A stretch of DNA of 64,000 nt from Palsa-851 sp035534435 (lineage in GTDB: Bacteria; Chloroflexota; Dormibacteria; Aeolococcales; Aeolococcaceae): positions 18,940-82,939 of the forward strand of contig DATLRX010000081.1 in assembly GCA_035534435.1 (NCBI GenBank), read 5' to 3'. Every line of letters starts with the position of its first letter. Position 1 is the stretch's first letter. This document shows positions 1-7,602 of this stretch, one piece after another. Made by a program: the position numbers and the translations under genes. The notes under the pieces are model-generated. The model was not told the DNA's origin. It saw nothing but the letters and a program-made list of their open reading frames with translations, and ran no database searches.

Positions 1-87
1 CGGGCCCGAAATGCACGGTCGCCTCGGCGTAATTGCGAAAACAGTGCACGCGGAGTCGTGTGATCGTGCAACGGGGAACGGTACCGG

Positions 88-1236
88 TCACGCCGGGGCG
101 CCGGCAGCGATCGAGGCGATCAGCTCAGCGATGCGTCGTGTGGCGTCGGGTCGAGCGACGGCCCGCACCGCGTCGCGCATGGCCGCAAGCGTGGCCGAGC
201 CTGGAACCGCGAGCTCCGCGACCGCGTCGATCAGTTGCTCGACGTGGGGCACGAACCGGCCGGCGCCGATGTCGACCACCCACTCGACGTTGCCTCGCTC
301 CTGTCCGGGGAGATACCAGACCAGCAGCAGCGGGAGCCCGCAGCAGAGCGCTTCCGCGATGGTTCCCGGGCCCGCCTTCGACACGACGACGTCGCTCGCT
401 CGCATCCACAGCGGCATGTCGGTCACGTAGCCGAGCACGCGAACATCGCGTCCGGCGGCCGTTCGCAAACCGGCGAGCGTGGAACGGGCGCGCTCGTTGC
501 GACCGCAGATCACCACGAGGTCGAGATCGATGGTCGTGGCCGCGATCGCCTGCGCATTACGCACGAGACCACCGGAGCCGTCGGCGCCACCGCAGACGAG
601 AACGACGAAGCTCTCCGGGCGCAACCCGAGCTGCCGCCGGAGCGCGGCGATACCTGCGGGATCGCTCGGAAGGTCGGTGAAGCGCCGGTCGACGGCCAGC
701 CCGATGTCGTGGCATCGCGATGCCGGGATACCCGCGCGTCGACAGCGCTCGAAGCCTCCCGGGGACGGCACCACCACGGCGTCCACGTCGGGGCAGGCCC
801 ACGAGGCGTGGATGTCGACGAGATCCGTGATGACCGTGATGACCGGTATCCGTCGCGGACGGCCCTGCACGGCCCGCACGCTGATGTGGTTCAGAAGCGG
901 GTGGAACGACACCACACAGTCCGGCTGCAGACGCTGGATTGCGTCGTCGACCGCCTTCGTCACCGAGCGCAGCACCGTGCGCTCGAGCAAGGTCACCGCC
1001 GGCCTGCTGTTCGTCGCGTGATAGAGGCCGGCCCAGAGCCACCTGGCGTGACGGGTGATCGGGCCGTACAGTCCGGCGGTCCCCCCGATGATGCGTAGTG
1101 GTGCGGCCGCAAATGGATCCAGCACGGTGATCTCAAACTCGCCGGGCGCGGTGTCCGCCATCTGCCGCTCCACCGCGGTCGCTGCGGCGCGATGCCCCCC
1201 GCCGGTGTCGGCGATGAGGAACAGCAGTCGCCTCAT
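88..1236 (-). CDS. MGDG-synthase-like / UgtP-like diacylglycerol glycosyltransferase (GT28)
   Basis: A 382-residue cytosolic or membrane-peripheral glycosyltransferase. The N-terminus carries the MGDG-synthase-type acceptor motif TGGGHRAAA (about residues 11-19). The C-terminal GT-B half has a nucleotide-sugar loop GGADGSGG (216-223), a donor-site segment SKAGPGTIAEAL (286-297) and QERGN (312-316). Family knowledge: such enzymes transfer Glc or Gal from a UDP-sugar to diacylglycerol to make glycolipid; MurG is a more distant relative. Its ATG overlaps the stop of the upstream propeller lipoprotein by 4 nt (ATGA), so the two are co-transcribed. The sugar and the exact acceptor cannot be read from sequence. 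Confidence 0.85.
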   Translation of the reverse strand: MRRLLFLIADTGGGHRAAATAVERQMADTAPGEFEITVLDPFAAAPLRIIGGTAGLYGPITRHARWLWAGLYHATNSRPAVTLLERTVLRSVTKAVDDAIQRLQPDCVVSFHPLLNHISVRAVQGRPRRIPVITVITDLVDIHASWACPDVDAVVVPSPGGFERCRRAGIPASRCHDIGLAVDRRFTDLPSDPAGIAALRRQLGLRPESFVVLVCGGADGSGGLVRNAQAIAATTIDLDLVVICGRNERARSTLAGLRTAAGRDVRVLGYVTDMPLWMRASDVVVSKAGPGTIAEALCCGLPLLLVWYLPGQERGNVEWVVDIGAGRFVPHVEQLIDAVAELAVPGSATLAAMRDAVRAVARPDATRRIAELIASIAAGAPA

Positions 1237-3185
1237 CCGCTCACCGTGACCGTCACCGCGCTGAGCGTCCCGAGCGCGAAACCCGTGATCGGCAGCGCGT
1301 GGCTGCCGTCGGCGTTCACGACGTACGCCTGGACGACGTCGTTTCGGTCAGGGGAGAGATAGACGAGCTGACGGCCGGACGGGGTGATCACCGCTGTGTT
1401 CAGGAAGCCGTTCGCCGGTCCGGTCGCGATCGGGATCTGTGCATCTCCGGCAACACTGACGAGGACGAGCGTCGGAACGCCGCCGGCGGGCTGACTGATA
1501 CCGAGCAGCGTCCCGGGGGCCGTGAAGCCGATCGGATCCAGGGCCGGGTCGAGCACCCGTGGACTGCTCGACGTCGAGCCAAGGCCGGCCAGCCATGTCC
1601 CGAGCGTCGGGGACGTGGAGCGCAGGAACGCCAGCTGTGTTCCATCTGGCGAGATGACCGGGCTGCTCGACTCCCCGGCAACGCCCGGAAGCGGATAACG
1701 GGCCAGTACCACGGAGTCCGCCAGCTCCAGGTGCTCGAGGTCGCTCGGCCCGGCCACGTCGAGGACCAGTTGCTCGCCCAGCGGGCTCCAGGTGGCGGGC
1801 GCCACCAGCGGGTCGCCGGCCGGAAGGCTGGTCATCGAACCCGTCCCTGTGGCGAAGAATGTCACCACCCCCGACCGCGAGAACGCCAGCGTCGACCCGT
1901 CCGGTGACCACGACGGCAGCGATGAGTGGGTGAAGCTCGCGAGCACGAATCCGGTCGCCGGATTGAGGATGACGAGCACCGGTTGTGGCGCCGCGAGCAT
2001 CGTGTCGAGCTCGACGACCGCAAGCCAGCGGCCGCCCGGGGAGAGCGACGCCGACGCGTAGGTGTAGAGCGGAGCACCGAGCACGGCGTCACCGCAGCCC
2101 GCAGCGTCCTGGCATCGCGGGGCGACGAGGACAGCCTCGCTCGAGATCGGTTCCCCGGCCTGCGCCGGCGCAAGCGGCGAGAAGAGCACCGTCGTTGCGC
2201 CGGCCTCTCCTTCGGCGCGCGCCAGCACGACGGCGTGGGGGCCGGGTGACAGGCCGCCGGTGGTGAATCGCACCGCCTCGCTCGCGACCAGCGGTTGCTG
2301 GTGGGAGTCCGCCGCGGTGGCGGCGATGCTCAGCGTGTAGGTCACGCTGGATTGGAGCATCCCGCCGGGAAGCACCACGTAGCGGCTGGCATCGACGCTG
2401 TTGCGCACGACCCGGGTGCCCGGGACCGTCGGCGTCAGCGTGATCGCGGCCTCGGTCGGGGTTGCGGCCATGCTTGTCGAGAAGGTCACGGAGATGGGTG
2501 TGTCGACGGGGACGTTGGTGGCGCCGTTCGGTGGGTTGATGCTCCGGATCACGGGCGCCTGTCCCGTCGTGATCGTCCAGTGATGGTCGACGGAGTTGAC
2601 GACGCCACTGGGGTCGCGAATCCCGCCCGCGAGCGTGAAGGTGTACGTCGTGCTCGGCGCGAGGATCGCGCGCGGATGCAGCAGGGTGAACTCGGTGTCC
2701 CCGTTGAGCCAGACGATGCGGCAGGGCGCCAGCGGGCCGGCGCTGAACGCCGCGCGGAGGTTGCACGACGGAATCGCGCGGTTCACCGAGAAGCGTCCTG
2801 CGACAGAGGAGGTGTCGACCGGCCTGTCGAACTCGACGGTGATCGGCGCGTCGGCGGAGACGCCGATCGAGCCACGGTTCGGGATCAGGTTGATGATCTG
2901 CGGTGGGCTCGCGAAACAGCCGGACAGCGATGCGACGATCAGCCCGGCTGCAGCCCAGAGCGCGGTGCGCCGGGCGCCGGCGGTACCACGACCGGAAGGA
3001 CGACCGCGCGCAGCGGCGCTAGTACGCGCGGTTGAGTGCTGCGTCGACGTCGATGGCGGCGATGGTTCCGTCGCCGCCCTTGACCTCGATGCTCGACTGA
3101 CGATCCTTGGCCAGGGTCGCGACCGCGGTCGTGGCCTTGTCGAGGGATCGCTGGGTTTCGGTGTAGGTCCCGAGGATGTCGCCAT
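1233..3185 (-). CDS. Lipoprotein with SbsA-type Ig-like domains and TolB/WD40-like propeller
   Basis: A signal-peptide-like hydrophobic stretch (LWAAAGLIVASLSGC) ends in a lipobox LSGC whose Cys codon is near 2916-2918, so the product is probably a surface lipoprotein. Two Ig-like repeats follow, with the 'P.NG..NVPVDTPI.V.F' signature of bacterial SbsA Ig domains. After them come propeller blades with SWSPDGSTLAFSRSG and SPDGTQLAFLRS motifs. It lies between a DUF4388 protein and a glycosyltransferase in one minus-strand unit. Oddity: between the upstream stop (3019) and the lipobox there is no in-frame ATG, GTG or TTG. The nearest ATG (3185) lies inside the upstream gene and would add a Pro/Arg/Ser-rich leader before the signal peptide, so the start is unresolved. 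Confidence 0.7.
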   Translation of the reverse strand: MATSSGPTPKPSDPSTRPRPRSRPWPRIVSRASRSRAATEPSPPSTSTQHSTARTSAAARGRPSGRGTAGARRTALWAAAGLIVASLSGCFASPPQIINLIPNRGSIGVSADAPITVEFDRPVDTSSVAGRFSVNRAIPSCNLRAAFSAGPLAPCRIVWLNGDTEFTLLHPRAILAPSTTYTFTLAGGIRDPSGVVNSVDHHWTITTGQAPVIRSINPPNGATNVPVDTPISVTFSTSMAATPTEAAITLTPTVPGTRVVRNSVDASRYVVLPGGMLQSSVTYTLSIAATAADSHQQPLVASEAVRFTTGGLSPGPHAVVLARAEGEAGATTVLFSPLAPAQAGEPISSEAVLVAPRCQDAAGCGDAVLGAPLYTYASASLSPGGRWLAVVELDTMLAAPQPVLVILNPATGFVLASFTHSSLPSWSPDGSTLAFSRSGVVTFFATGTGSMTSLPAGDPLVAPATWSPLGEQLVLDVAGPSDLEHLELADSVVLARYPLPGVAGESSSPVISPDGTQLAFLRSTSPTLGTWLAGLGSTSSSPRVLDPALDPIGFTAPGTLLGISQPAGGVPTLVLVSVAGDAQIPIATGPANGFLNTAVITPSGRQLVYLSPDRNDVVQAYVVNADGSHALPITGFALGTLSAVTVTVSG

Positions 3186-4341
3186 CGCGAAGCAGGATGA
3201 TCCCCGCCTCGTTGGGGGTCTGCACAACGACCGATCCGCTCACGTGCTCCTCAGAGAGGTACTCGAGCAGCGCATCGAGATTGACGAAGCGGCCGAGCAG
3301 GCCGCTGTAGAGGTACGGCGATGTGAAGAGCTGGGCGAGCGCGGTGACCGTCTCCCCGTCGAGCTCGATGACGTCGATGACGCCGTCGCCCGCGTCCATG
3401 TGTCGCCGGATCTGGAGGAACGCCGACTCGCCCTGCACCGCGGTGCCGTTGCTGCACAGCGCCTGGAGCGCCTGACCGTCGTTCAGGAGGATCACCCCTG
3501 AATACCCGGTCCCGCTCAGGTTCACGTACCCGGTGTGTCGATCCGACCGCAGCGTCCGCAGCAGACGTGGGAAGTCGACGAACGCGCTCTTGAGCCCCTC
3601 GTAGTGGGCACGGCCCGAAGGGAGTGGGTACACCCGCACGGGCTGAACAGTAGACGATGCCGCACCACCTGATGTGCCCACCGGGCGGTCCGACGACGCG
3701 GCGGGGGCCGGTGCGATTGGGGTCGTCGGGGCCGGCTGCGCCGGCGCGTACGACACAGGCTCCGGCGCCGGGGTCACCGCGGGTACCGGCTGGAACTCGG
3801 CGACCGGCGCGGGCGCCGGCTCGGGTTCGGGCTCGGGTTCGGGCTCGGGTAGGTGAGCAGCCGCGGCGGGCGCTTCCGTGTCAGCGGCCGATTCGGTCGC
3901 GGGCGTCGAAATAGCGTACGCGGGCTCTTCGATCGGAGCGGGTAGGCCGGCGGCCGGCGCCGTGTAGGCGTCCGAGCTCGAGTAGGCGGGCGCTGCGTCC
4001 GGCCACGATGAGGCGGCGGTCGCCGCCGAGGCCGCCGGAGCATGCCGGCTCTCCGCCGCGGCGATCAGCTCAGCCGGCGAGGCTTTGATGGTCTCCTCGG
4101 CGGGCAGCTTGGCGCGTGGATCGAACTGGTACGACCCGTCGTCCCAGCCCAGGGCGTCGATCACGACCTCCTCGCCTTGCCCACTCGGTCCGCTGGCGTG
4201 GAACAGGTGCCCGAAGAGGAAATACAGCGAGCAGCTGTCGCCGCCGTTGTCGATGGTCAGCGTTCCGGTGGCCCGCTCCGCCTGCATGGCCTGCAGCAGC
4301 GTCGCGAGCCCGCCGTCACGAAGAGAACCCTGGGTCTGCAC
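3019..4341 (-). CDS. DUF4388 (PatA-N-like) protein with a second related domain
   Basis: The chosen GTG start at 4341 has a GGAG about 10 nt upstream and begins directly at the N-terminal DUF4388/PatA-like domain (QGSLRDGGLATLLQAM, then an ERATGTL strand); about 440 residues. A Pro/Ala/Glu linker with a Pro-Glu repeat follows. A C-terminal region (from about residue 250) has a repeated 'R.LRSDRHTGYVNLSG...VILLNDGQ' pattern that looks like a second DUF4388-type fold. Family knowledge: DUF4388 domains occur with response regulators and GTPase-linked signalling, often as partners rather than enzymes. It is divergent from an OmpR-type regulator 147 nt away. The frame stays open upstream to 4848, but that part is antisense to the regulator and is not coding. 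Confidence 0.75.
   Translation of the reverse strand: MQTQGSLRDGGLATLLQAMQAERATGTLTIDNGGDSCSLYFLFGHLFHASGPSGQGEEVVIDALGWDDGSYQFDPRAKLPAEETIKASPAELIAAAESRHAPAASAATAASSWPDAAPAYSSSDAYTAPAAGLPAPIEEPAYAISTPATESAADTEAPAAAAHLPEPEPEPEPEPAPAPVAEFQPVPAVTPAPEPVSYAPAQPAPTTPIAPAPAASSDRPVGTSGGAASSTVQPVRVYPLPSGRAHYEGLKSAFVDFPRLLRTLRSDRHTGYVNLSGTGYSGVILLNDGQALQALCSNGTAVQGESAFLQIRRHMDAGDGVIDVIELDGETVTALAQLFTSPYLYSGLLGRFVNLDALLEYLSEEHVSGSVVVQTPNEAGIILLRDGDILGTYTETQRSLDKATTAVATLAKDRQSSIEVKGGDGTIAAIDVDAALNRAY
3822..3852 (-). repeat. Short tandem repeat encoding Pro-Glu
   Basis: An imperfect repeat of ggttcgggctcg units in the linker of the DUF4388 protein encodes alternating Pro-Glu, then Ala-Pro. It is an in-frame low-complexity spacer between two folded domains and could vary in copy number. 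Confidence 0.6.
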
Positions 4342-4371
4342 GGTGGCGGGTCTCCAGTTTTGTGAATTGGA

Positions 4372-4393
4372 GACCGTCCCCGAGGGGGCGGTC
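4372..4393. promoter_or_regulatory. Inverted repeat in divergent promoter region
   Basis: GACCGTCCCC and GGGGGCGGTC form a near-perfect inverted repeat (one mismatch) separated by about 2 nt. It lies between the DUF4388 gene and the response regulator, and just upstream of the regulator's -10. It could be an operator for the regulator or a hairpin in the leader of either gene; sequence alone does not decide. Confidence 0.4.
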
Positions 4394-4411
4394 CGTATTG
4401 GAGTCGGCCCG

Positions 4412-4417
4412 TATAGT
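4412..4417 (+). promoter_or_regulatory. Putative -10 (TATAGT) of the OmpR-type regulator
   Basis: TATAGT lies about 70 nt before the GTG at 4489, so this transcript should have a leader. The start has a GAGGAA Shine-Dalgarno a few nt upstream. This makes it one of the few leadered genes here. Confidence 0.45.
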
Positions 4418-4488
4418 ACCAACCCTTCGCCGTTCCGAACGAGAGTTGGAATAGTCAGAATGGCGCGGGGGCAGTTCGAGGAATAGGC

Positions 4489-5202
4489 GTGGAAGGTCAG
4501 CAGGTGCGGGTGCTCGTGGTCGACGACGACGCCCTCGTCCGTCGAGCGGTGCGCCTCACGTGTGAGAGCGAGGGCTACACCGTTCAGGAAGCGGAGCGGG
4601 CGACCGAGGCACTCGGGCGCCTCGAGACCTTCCATCCAGACGTCGTGATCCTCGACCTCGTGCTCCCCGACCTCTCCGGCTTCGATCTCTGCAGGGAGAT
4701 CCGCCGCGGGGGCCATCGCATGCCTGTGATCATCCTGAGCGCCAAGCACGACGAGATCGACGTGGTGCTCGGCCTCGAGATCGGCGCGGACGACTACATC
4801 GCCAAGCCGTTCCGGCCACGCGAACTGCTGGCGCGCATCGGCGCCCACCTCCGCAGGGCCAGGGAGTTGCGCGGCGAGGACGAGCCACCCGACGGGCGCC
4901 TCGTCTTCCGCGATCTCGTGATCGATACCGCAGAGCGGCGCGTCTCACGCGCGGAGCAGGACATCGTCCTCACCCACACCGAGTTCGACCTCCTCTCGTA
5001 CCTCGCGTCGAACGCAGGCAAGGTGCTCTCCCGCGAACGGATCCTCAGCGCCGTCTGGGGGTACGAGCACCCCATCGAGACCCGGGTCATCGACGTCCAC
5101 GTACGCAACCTCCGGCGCAAGATCGAGCCGGAACCGGGCCGGCCGCGGCACATCCTCGCCGTGCCAGGCGTCGGATACCGATTCGCGGGCCTCAGAACCT
5201 GA
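4489..5202 (+). CDS. OmpR/PhoB-family response regulator (orphan)
   Basis: A 237-residue two-domain regulator. The receiver has acidic residues D12-D14, phospho-acceptor D56 (VILDLVLPD), a conserved Ser in IILSAKHD and Lys in IAKPF. The C-terminal winged helix has 'LTHTEFDLLSYLASNAGKVLSRERIL..VWG' and a 'VDVHVRNLRRKIE..' recognition region, written here as IDVHVRNLRRKIE. The GTG at 4489 is preceded by GAGGA. No histidine kinase is adjacent, so its kinase is elsewhere or it is an orphan. It faces the DUF4388 gene across an inverted repeat, which suggests but does not prove that it controls that unit. Confidence 0.93.
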   Translation: MEGQQVRVLVVDDDALVRRAVRLTCESEGYTVQEAERATEALGRLETFHPDVVILDLVLPDLSGFDLCREIRRGGHRMPVIILSAKHDEIDVVLGLEIGADDYIAKPFRPRELLARIGAHLRRARELRGEDEPPDGRLVFRDLVIDTAERRVSRAEQDIVLTHTEFDLLSYLASNAGKVLSRERILSAVWGYEHPIETRVIDVHVRNLRRKIEPEPGRPRHILAVPGVGYRFAGLRT

Positions 5203-5233
5203 TCCCGGTCGCTGACGTGGGGGGGCTGCAAAG

Positions 5234-5239
5234 TACACT
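5234..5239 (+). promoter_or_regulatory. -10 TACACT, leaderless promoter
   Basis: TACACT ends 7 nt before the GTG at 5247 and there is no Shine-Dalgarno. The spacing puts the transcription start on or next to the start codon. Confidence 0.5.
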
Positions 5240-5246
5240 CGGCGTC

Positions 5247-5504
5247 GTGCGTACACCACCGATGCTCGATTCCCGCGAGCCCGCCGCCGGCCGCAGCCGC
5301 CCCGATCCGGTGGTCTCGGTCACCGTGGGTGCCCTGGCCGTCATCGCGGTCGCGCTGCTCGCGGCCGCGGTCCTGGCGACCTATACCTACTCCACGCCGG
5401 ACGTCGAACTGCCGCTGGTGATCGCCATCGCGCTGTTCTTCGTGGTCGTGGTCGGCGCCAACCTCGTGCGCGTCGCCGTTCGCCATTTCCGGCCGGGTTC
5501 CTGA
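5247..5504 (+). CDS. Small two-TM membrane protein
   Basis: About 85 residues. A Pro/Arg-rich N-terminus is followed by two hydrophobic helices (VVSVTVGALAVIAVALLAAA and LPLVIAIALFFVVVVGANLV) and a basic C-terminus. I do not recognise a family. The start is set at GTG 5247 because it follows a -10 hexamer at leaderless spacing; an ATG 15 nt later is the alternative. It is 4 nt before the next gene and probably co-transcribed with it. Confidence 0.55.
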   Translation: MRTPPMLDSREPAAGRSRPDPVVSVTVGALAVIAVALLAAAVLATYTYSTPDVELPLVIAIALFFVVVVGANLVRVAVRHFRPGS

Positions 5505-5508
5505 GCGC

Positions 5509-6165
5509 GTGACGGAACATCCCGGCGCCGGACAGGCCGGGTCGGAACAGGCAGCCGACCGGCCGACGTTCCCCTCGTACGAGGAGTTCGCCTCGGACCT
5601 CCTCGAGGCCGTCGACGGCGTGGGGCTGAGCATCGAGGATGTCCGCCACCACCTCGAGCCCGGCCTGGGTGAGCGGCGATTCGAGTGCACCGTGCGGCTC
5701 ACCGGCGATCCGCCGCCGCGCTATCACGTGCATGTCAGCTACACGTGGGACGCGTTGCTCACGTTCATCTCCGCATACGGACCGGGGGCCGACTGCGAGC
5801 TGTATCACGACGACGATGAAGCGCAGGACTGCCCGCACCAGCAGATCACGCCGCAGGCATTCGTCGACGTCGAGGCCGAGTTCGTGCTCGGCGACGGCGG
5901 GTACGAGCTCCATGATCTGGACGAGGTCGGCGGCTGGGTCGAGATCGTGCAGACGTTGCTGGGCAAGGCGTTTCCCGACGACGACAGGCCGAGCGTGCAT
6001 GTGGGAATCGCCGTCCTCGGCACGACGACGCTCGTCGAGAAGTTCACCGCCGAGCACTCGTGGTTCCTCGACTTCGAGAAACAGCCGGACCTGGCCGCGC
6101 TCGCGAAGCAGATCGACACCGCGCTGAAGCTGGTGCCGCAGCTCGCAGATCGCCTGCCGATCTAG
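5509..6165 (+). CDS. Hypothetical acidic cytosolic protein
   Basis: 218 residues, GTG start, no signal peptide or membrane segment. The sequence is rich in Asp, Glu and aromatic residues, with a Cys-containing acidic stretch (DDDEAQDCPHQQ) in the middle. A C-terminal amphipathic part (DLAALAKQIDTALKLVPQLADRL) resembles a helical end. Codon use matches the neighbours, so it is a real gene. No family recognised. It follows the small membrane protein at 5247 by a few nt. Confidence 0.6.
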   Translation: MTEHPGAGQAGSEQAADRPTFPSYEEFASDLLEAVDGVGLSIEDVRHHLEPGLGERRFECTVRLTGDPPPRYHVHVSYTWDALLTFISAYGPGADCELYHDDDEAQDCPHQQITPQAFVDVEAEFVLGDGGYELHDLDEVGGWVEIVQTLLGKAFPDDDRPSVHVGIAVLGTTTLVEKFTAEHSWFLDFEKQPDLAALAKQIDTALKLVPQLADRLPI

Positions 6166-6199
6166 CGGCGTTCCGCGCGAAACGCCGCCGCGGCGACTC

Positions 6200-7138
6200 T
6201 CATGCGAGGCATGTCAGCGGACGGCCGCCGTTGTACGTGACCATGTCTGCGAGCGCTGCGCGGAGGTCGATCCGAGCGCCGCGCGGTTGACCGTCGAGCT
6301 CCGCGTATGCGCGATGCAGATTGCCGACGATCCGCTCGACGTCCCGCAGCTCCGCGAACTCGCCGAGGTCGCAAGCGCGAGCGGCCTCGAGCGGGCTCTG
6401 ATTCGCGGCTTTCCCCGTCATCGCGATCTCCTGCACGCGACGCAGGTATCCAAGGACCGTGTCGATCACCTCCGGGCCGCACACATCACCGTGACCAGGA
6501 ACGATTGTCCGTGGGCTCAGCGCCTTCAGCGACTCGACGGCATCGACGGCGCCGCTGACGGATCCCATCAACAGGAATGGCGACCCACCGTTGAACAGGA
6601 GGTCGCCGCTGAAGAGGATCGATCGATCCGGGATCCACAGAATCGAGTCGTTGGTCGTGTGCGCCGGCGTCCCGACATGCCTGAGGTCGCACTGGAGCTC
6701 GTCGACCCACACAGTGACCCGATCGCCATAGGTGAGAAACGGGGGAGCAAGCGAGAGATTGCCCCACGGTATGCTGTTCCAGATCCCCTCGTAGGACGGC
6801 TGGCCCGTCGCGATGACCTCGGTGCGACAGCTCTCGTGGGCCACGATCGTCGCTCCGTCGAAGAGGAAGTTCCCGTTGGTGTGGTCGCCGTGGTGATGCG
6901 TGTTGATGAGAGTCCGAATCGGGAGCGCTGACACCGATCGGATTGCAGCGAGATAGTCACGCGTCCGGCGCTCTGTTGCGCATGTGTCGACGCTGATGAC
7001 ACCGCCCGTGCCGACCAGGAAGCCGGTGTTGTTGATCCACCACGTCCCGTCGGGCTGAATGTACGCGAAGATCCCGTCGCCAACTTCCTCGATGCGCGGG
7101 GCTCCGGCCGTGCGGCTGTCGTGCAGGCTTGCGCTCAT
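6200..7138 (-). CDS. Metallo-beta-lactamase-fold hydrolase
   Basis: 312 residues with the zinc motif THHHGDH (residues 80-86), a downstream Asp in FSGDLLFNGG and His in VPGHGD, the standard dinuclear MBL-fold ligands. Likely a cytosolic thioesterase or lactonase-type hydrolase of the SoxH/ quinoprotein-relay-like group; the substrate is unknown. The ATG overlaps the folK stop by 4 nt, making it the last gene of the prx-maoC-folP-folK-mbl operon. Confidence 0.85.
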   Translation of the reverse strand: MSASLHDSRTAGAPRIEEVGDGIFAYIQPDGTWWINNTGFLVGTGGVISVDTCATERRTRDYLAAIRSVSALPIRTLINTHHHGDHTNGNFLFDGATIVAHESCRTEVIATGQPSYEGIWNSIPWGNLSLAPPFLTYGDRVTVWVDELQCDLRHVGTPAHTTNDSILWIPDRSILFSGDLLFNGGSPFLLMGSVSGAVDAVESLKALSPRTIVPGHGDVCGPEVIDTVLGYLRRVQEIAMTGKAANQSPLEAARACDLGEFAELRDVERIVGNLHRAYAELDGQPRGARIDLRAALADMVTYNGGRPLTCLA

Positions 7139-7602
7139 GATTCCTCCAGTTCTCTGACCGATGCGGGCCTGAAGCCGGCGGCGGAGAGCAGGTCGCGCTC
7201 GAACGGGCGGCGAGCGAGCTCCGGATGCGGGACGGCGAGACCCGGCTCGCGGACACTGATCTCACCGTGTTCACCGAGCAGCAGGATGTCGGCGTCCGCG
7301 ACGCGGGGACCCCACCGATACGTGCTGCGACGTCCGGCTGCGCGCTCTGCGACGACGCAGTGCCCGAGCCAGCGATGCGGCGTCCAGGGCTCGGGGCTGC
7401 GCAACCGGACCACCTGATTGTGAAAGTCCCCCTGCGCCGTCACGCCGACTGGGCGGGTGAGGATCTCCGGTGACATCGCCGCGATCGACACCGCGTCCGC
7501 GGTCAGCGCATCTCGGAGCCGCGCAAGATTCGCGCCGCGGTGGCCGAGGTTGCTGCCCAGTGATACCCACGCGGTGTCGGTTGAGCTGTCGTCGGAGCTC
7601 AT
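7135..7602 (-). CDS. folK: 6-hydroxymethyl-7,8-dihydropterin pyrophosphokinase
   Basis: 155 residues. HPPK hallmarks: WVSLGSNLGHRGANL at the N-terminus, a DFHNQVV segment and a GPRVADADILLLGE motif corresponding to the family's 'GPR.lDlDiL' Mg-ATP site. The final HPE..RR.FERDLL is a variant of the usual HPr...R.FvL.PL. It catalyses pyrophosphorylation of 6-hydroxymethyl-dihydropterin for folate synthesis. It overlaps folP upstream and the MBL gene downstream by 4 nt each. No folB is adjacent. Confidence 0.92.
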   Translation of the reverse strand: MSSDDSSTDTAWVSLGSNLGHRGANLARLRDALTADAVSIAAMSPEILTRPVGVTAQGDFHNQVVRLRSPEPWTPHRWLGHCVVAERAAGRRSTYRWGPRVADADILLLGEHGEISVREPGLAVPHPELARRPFERDLLSAAGFRPASVRELEES

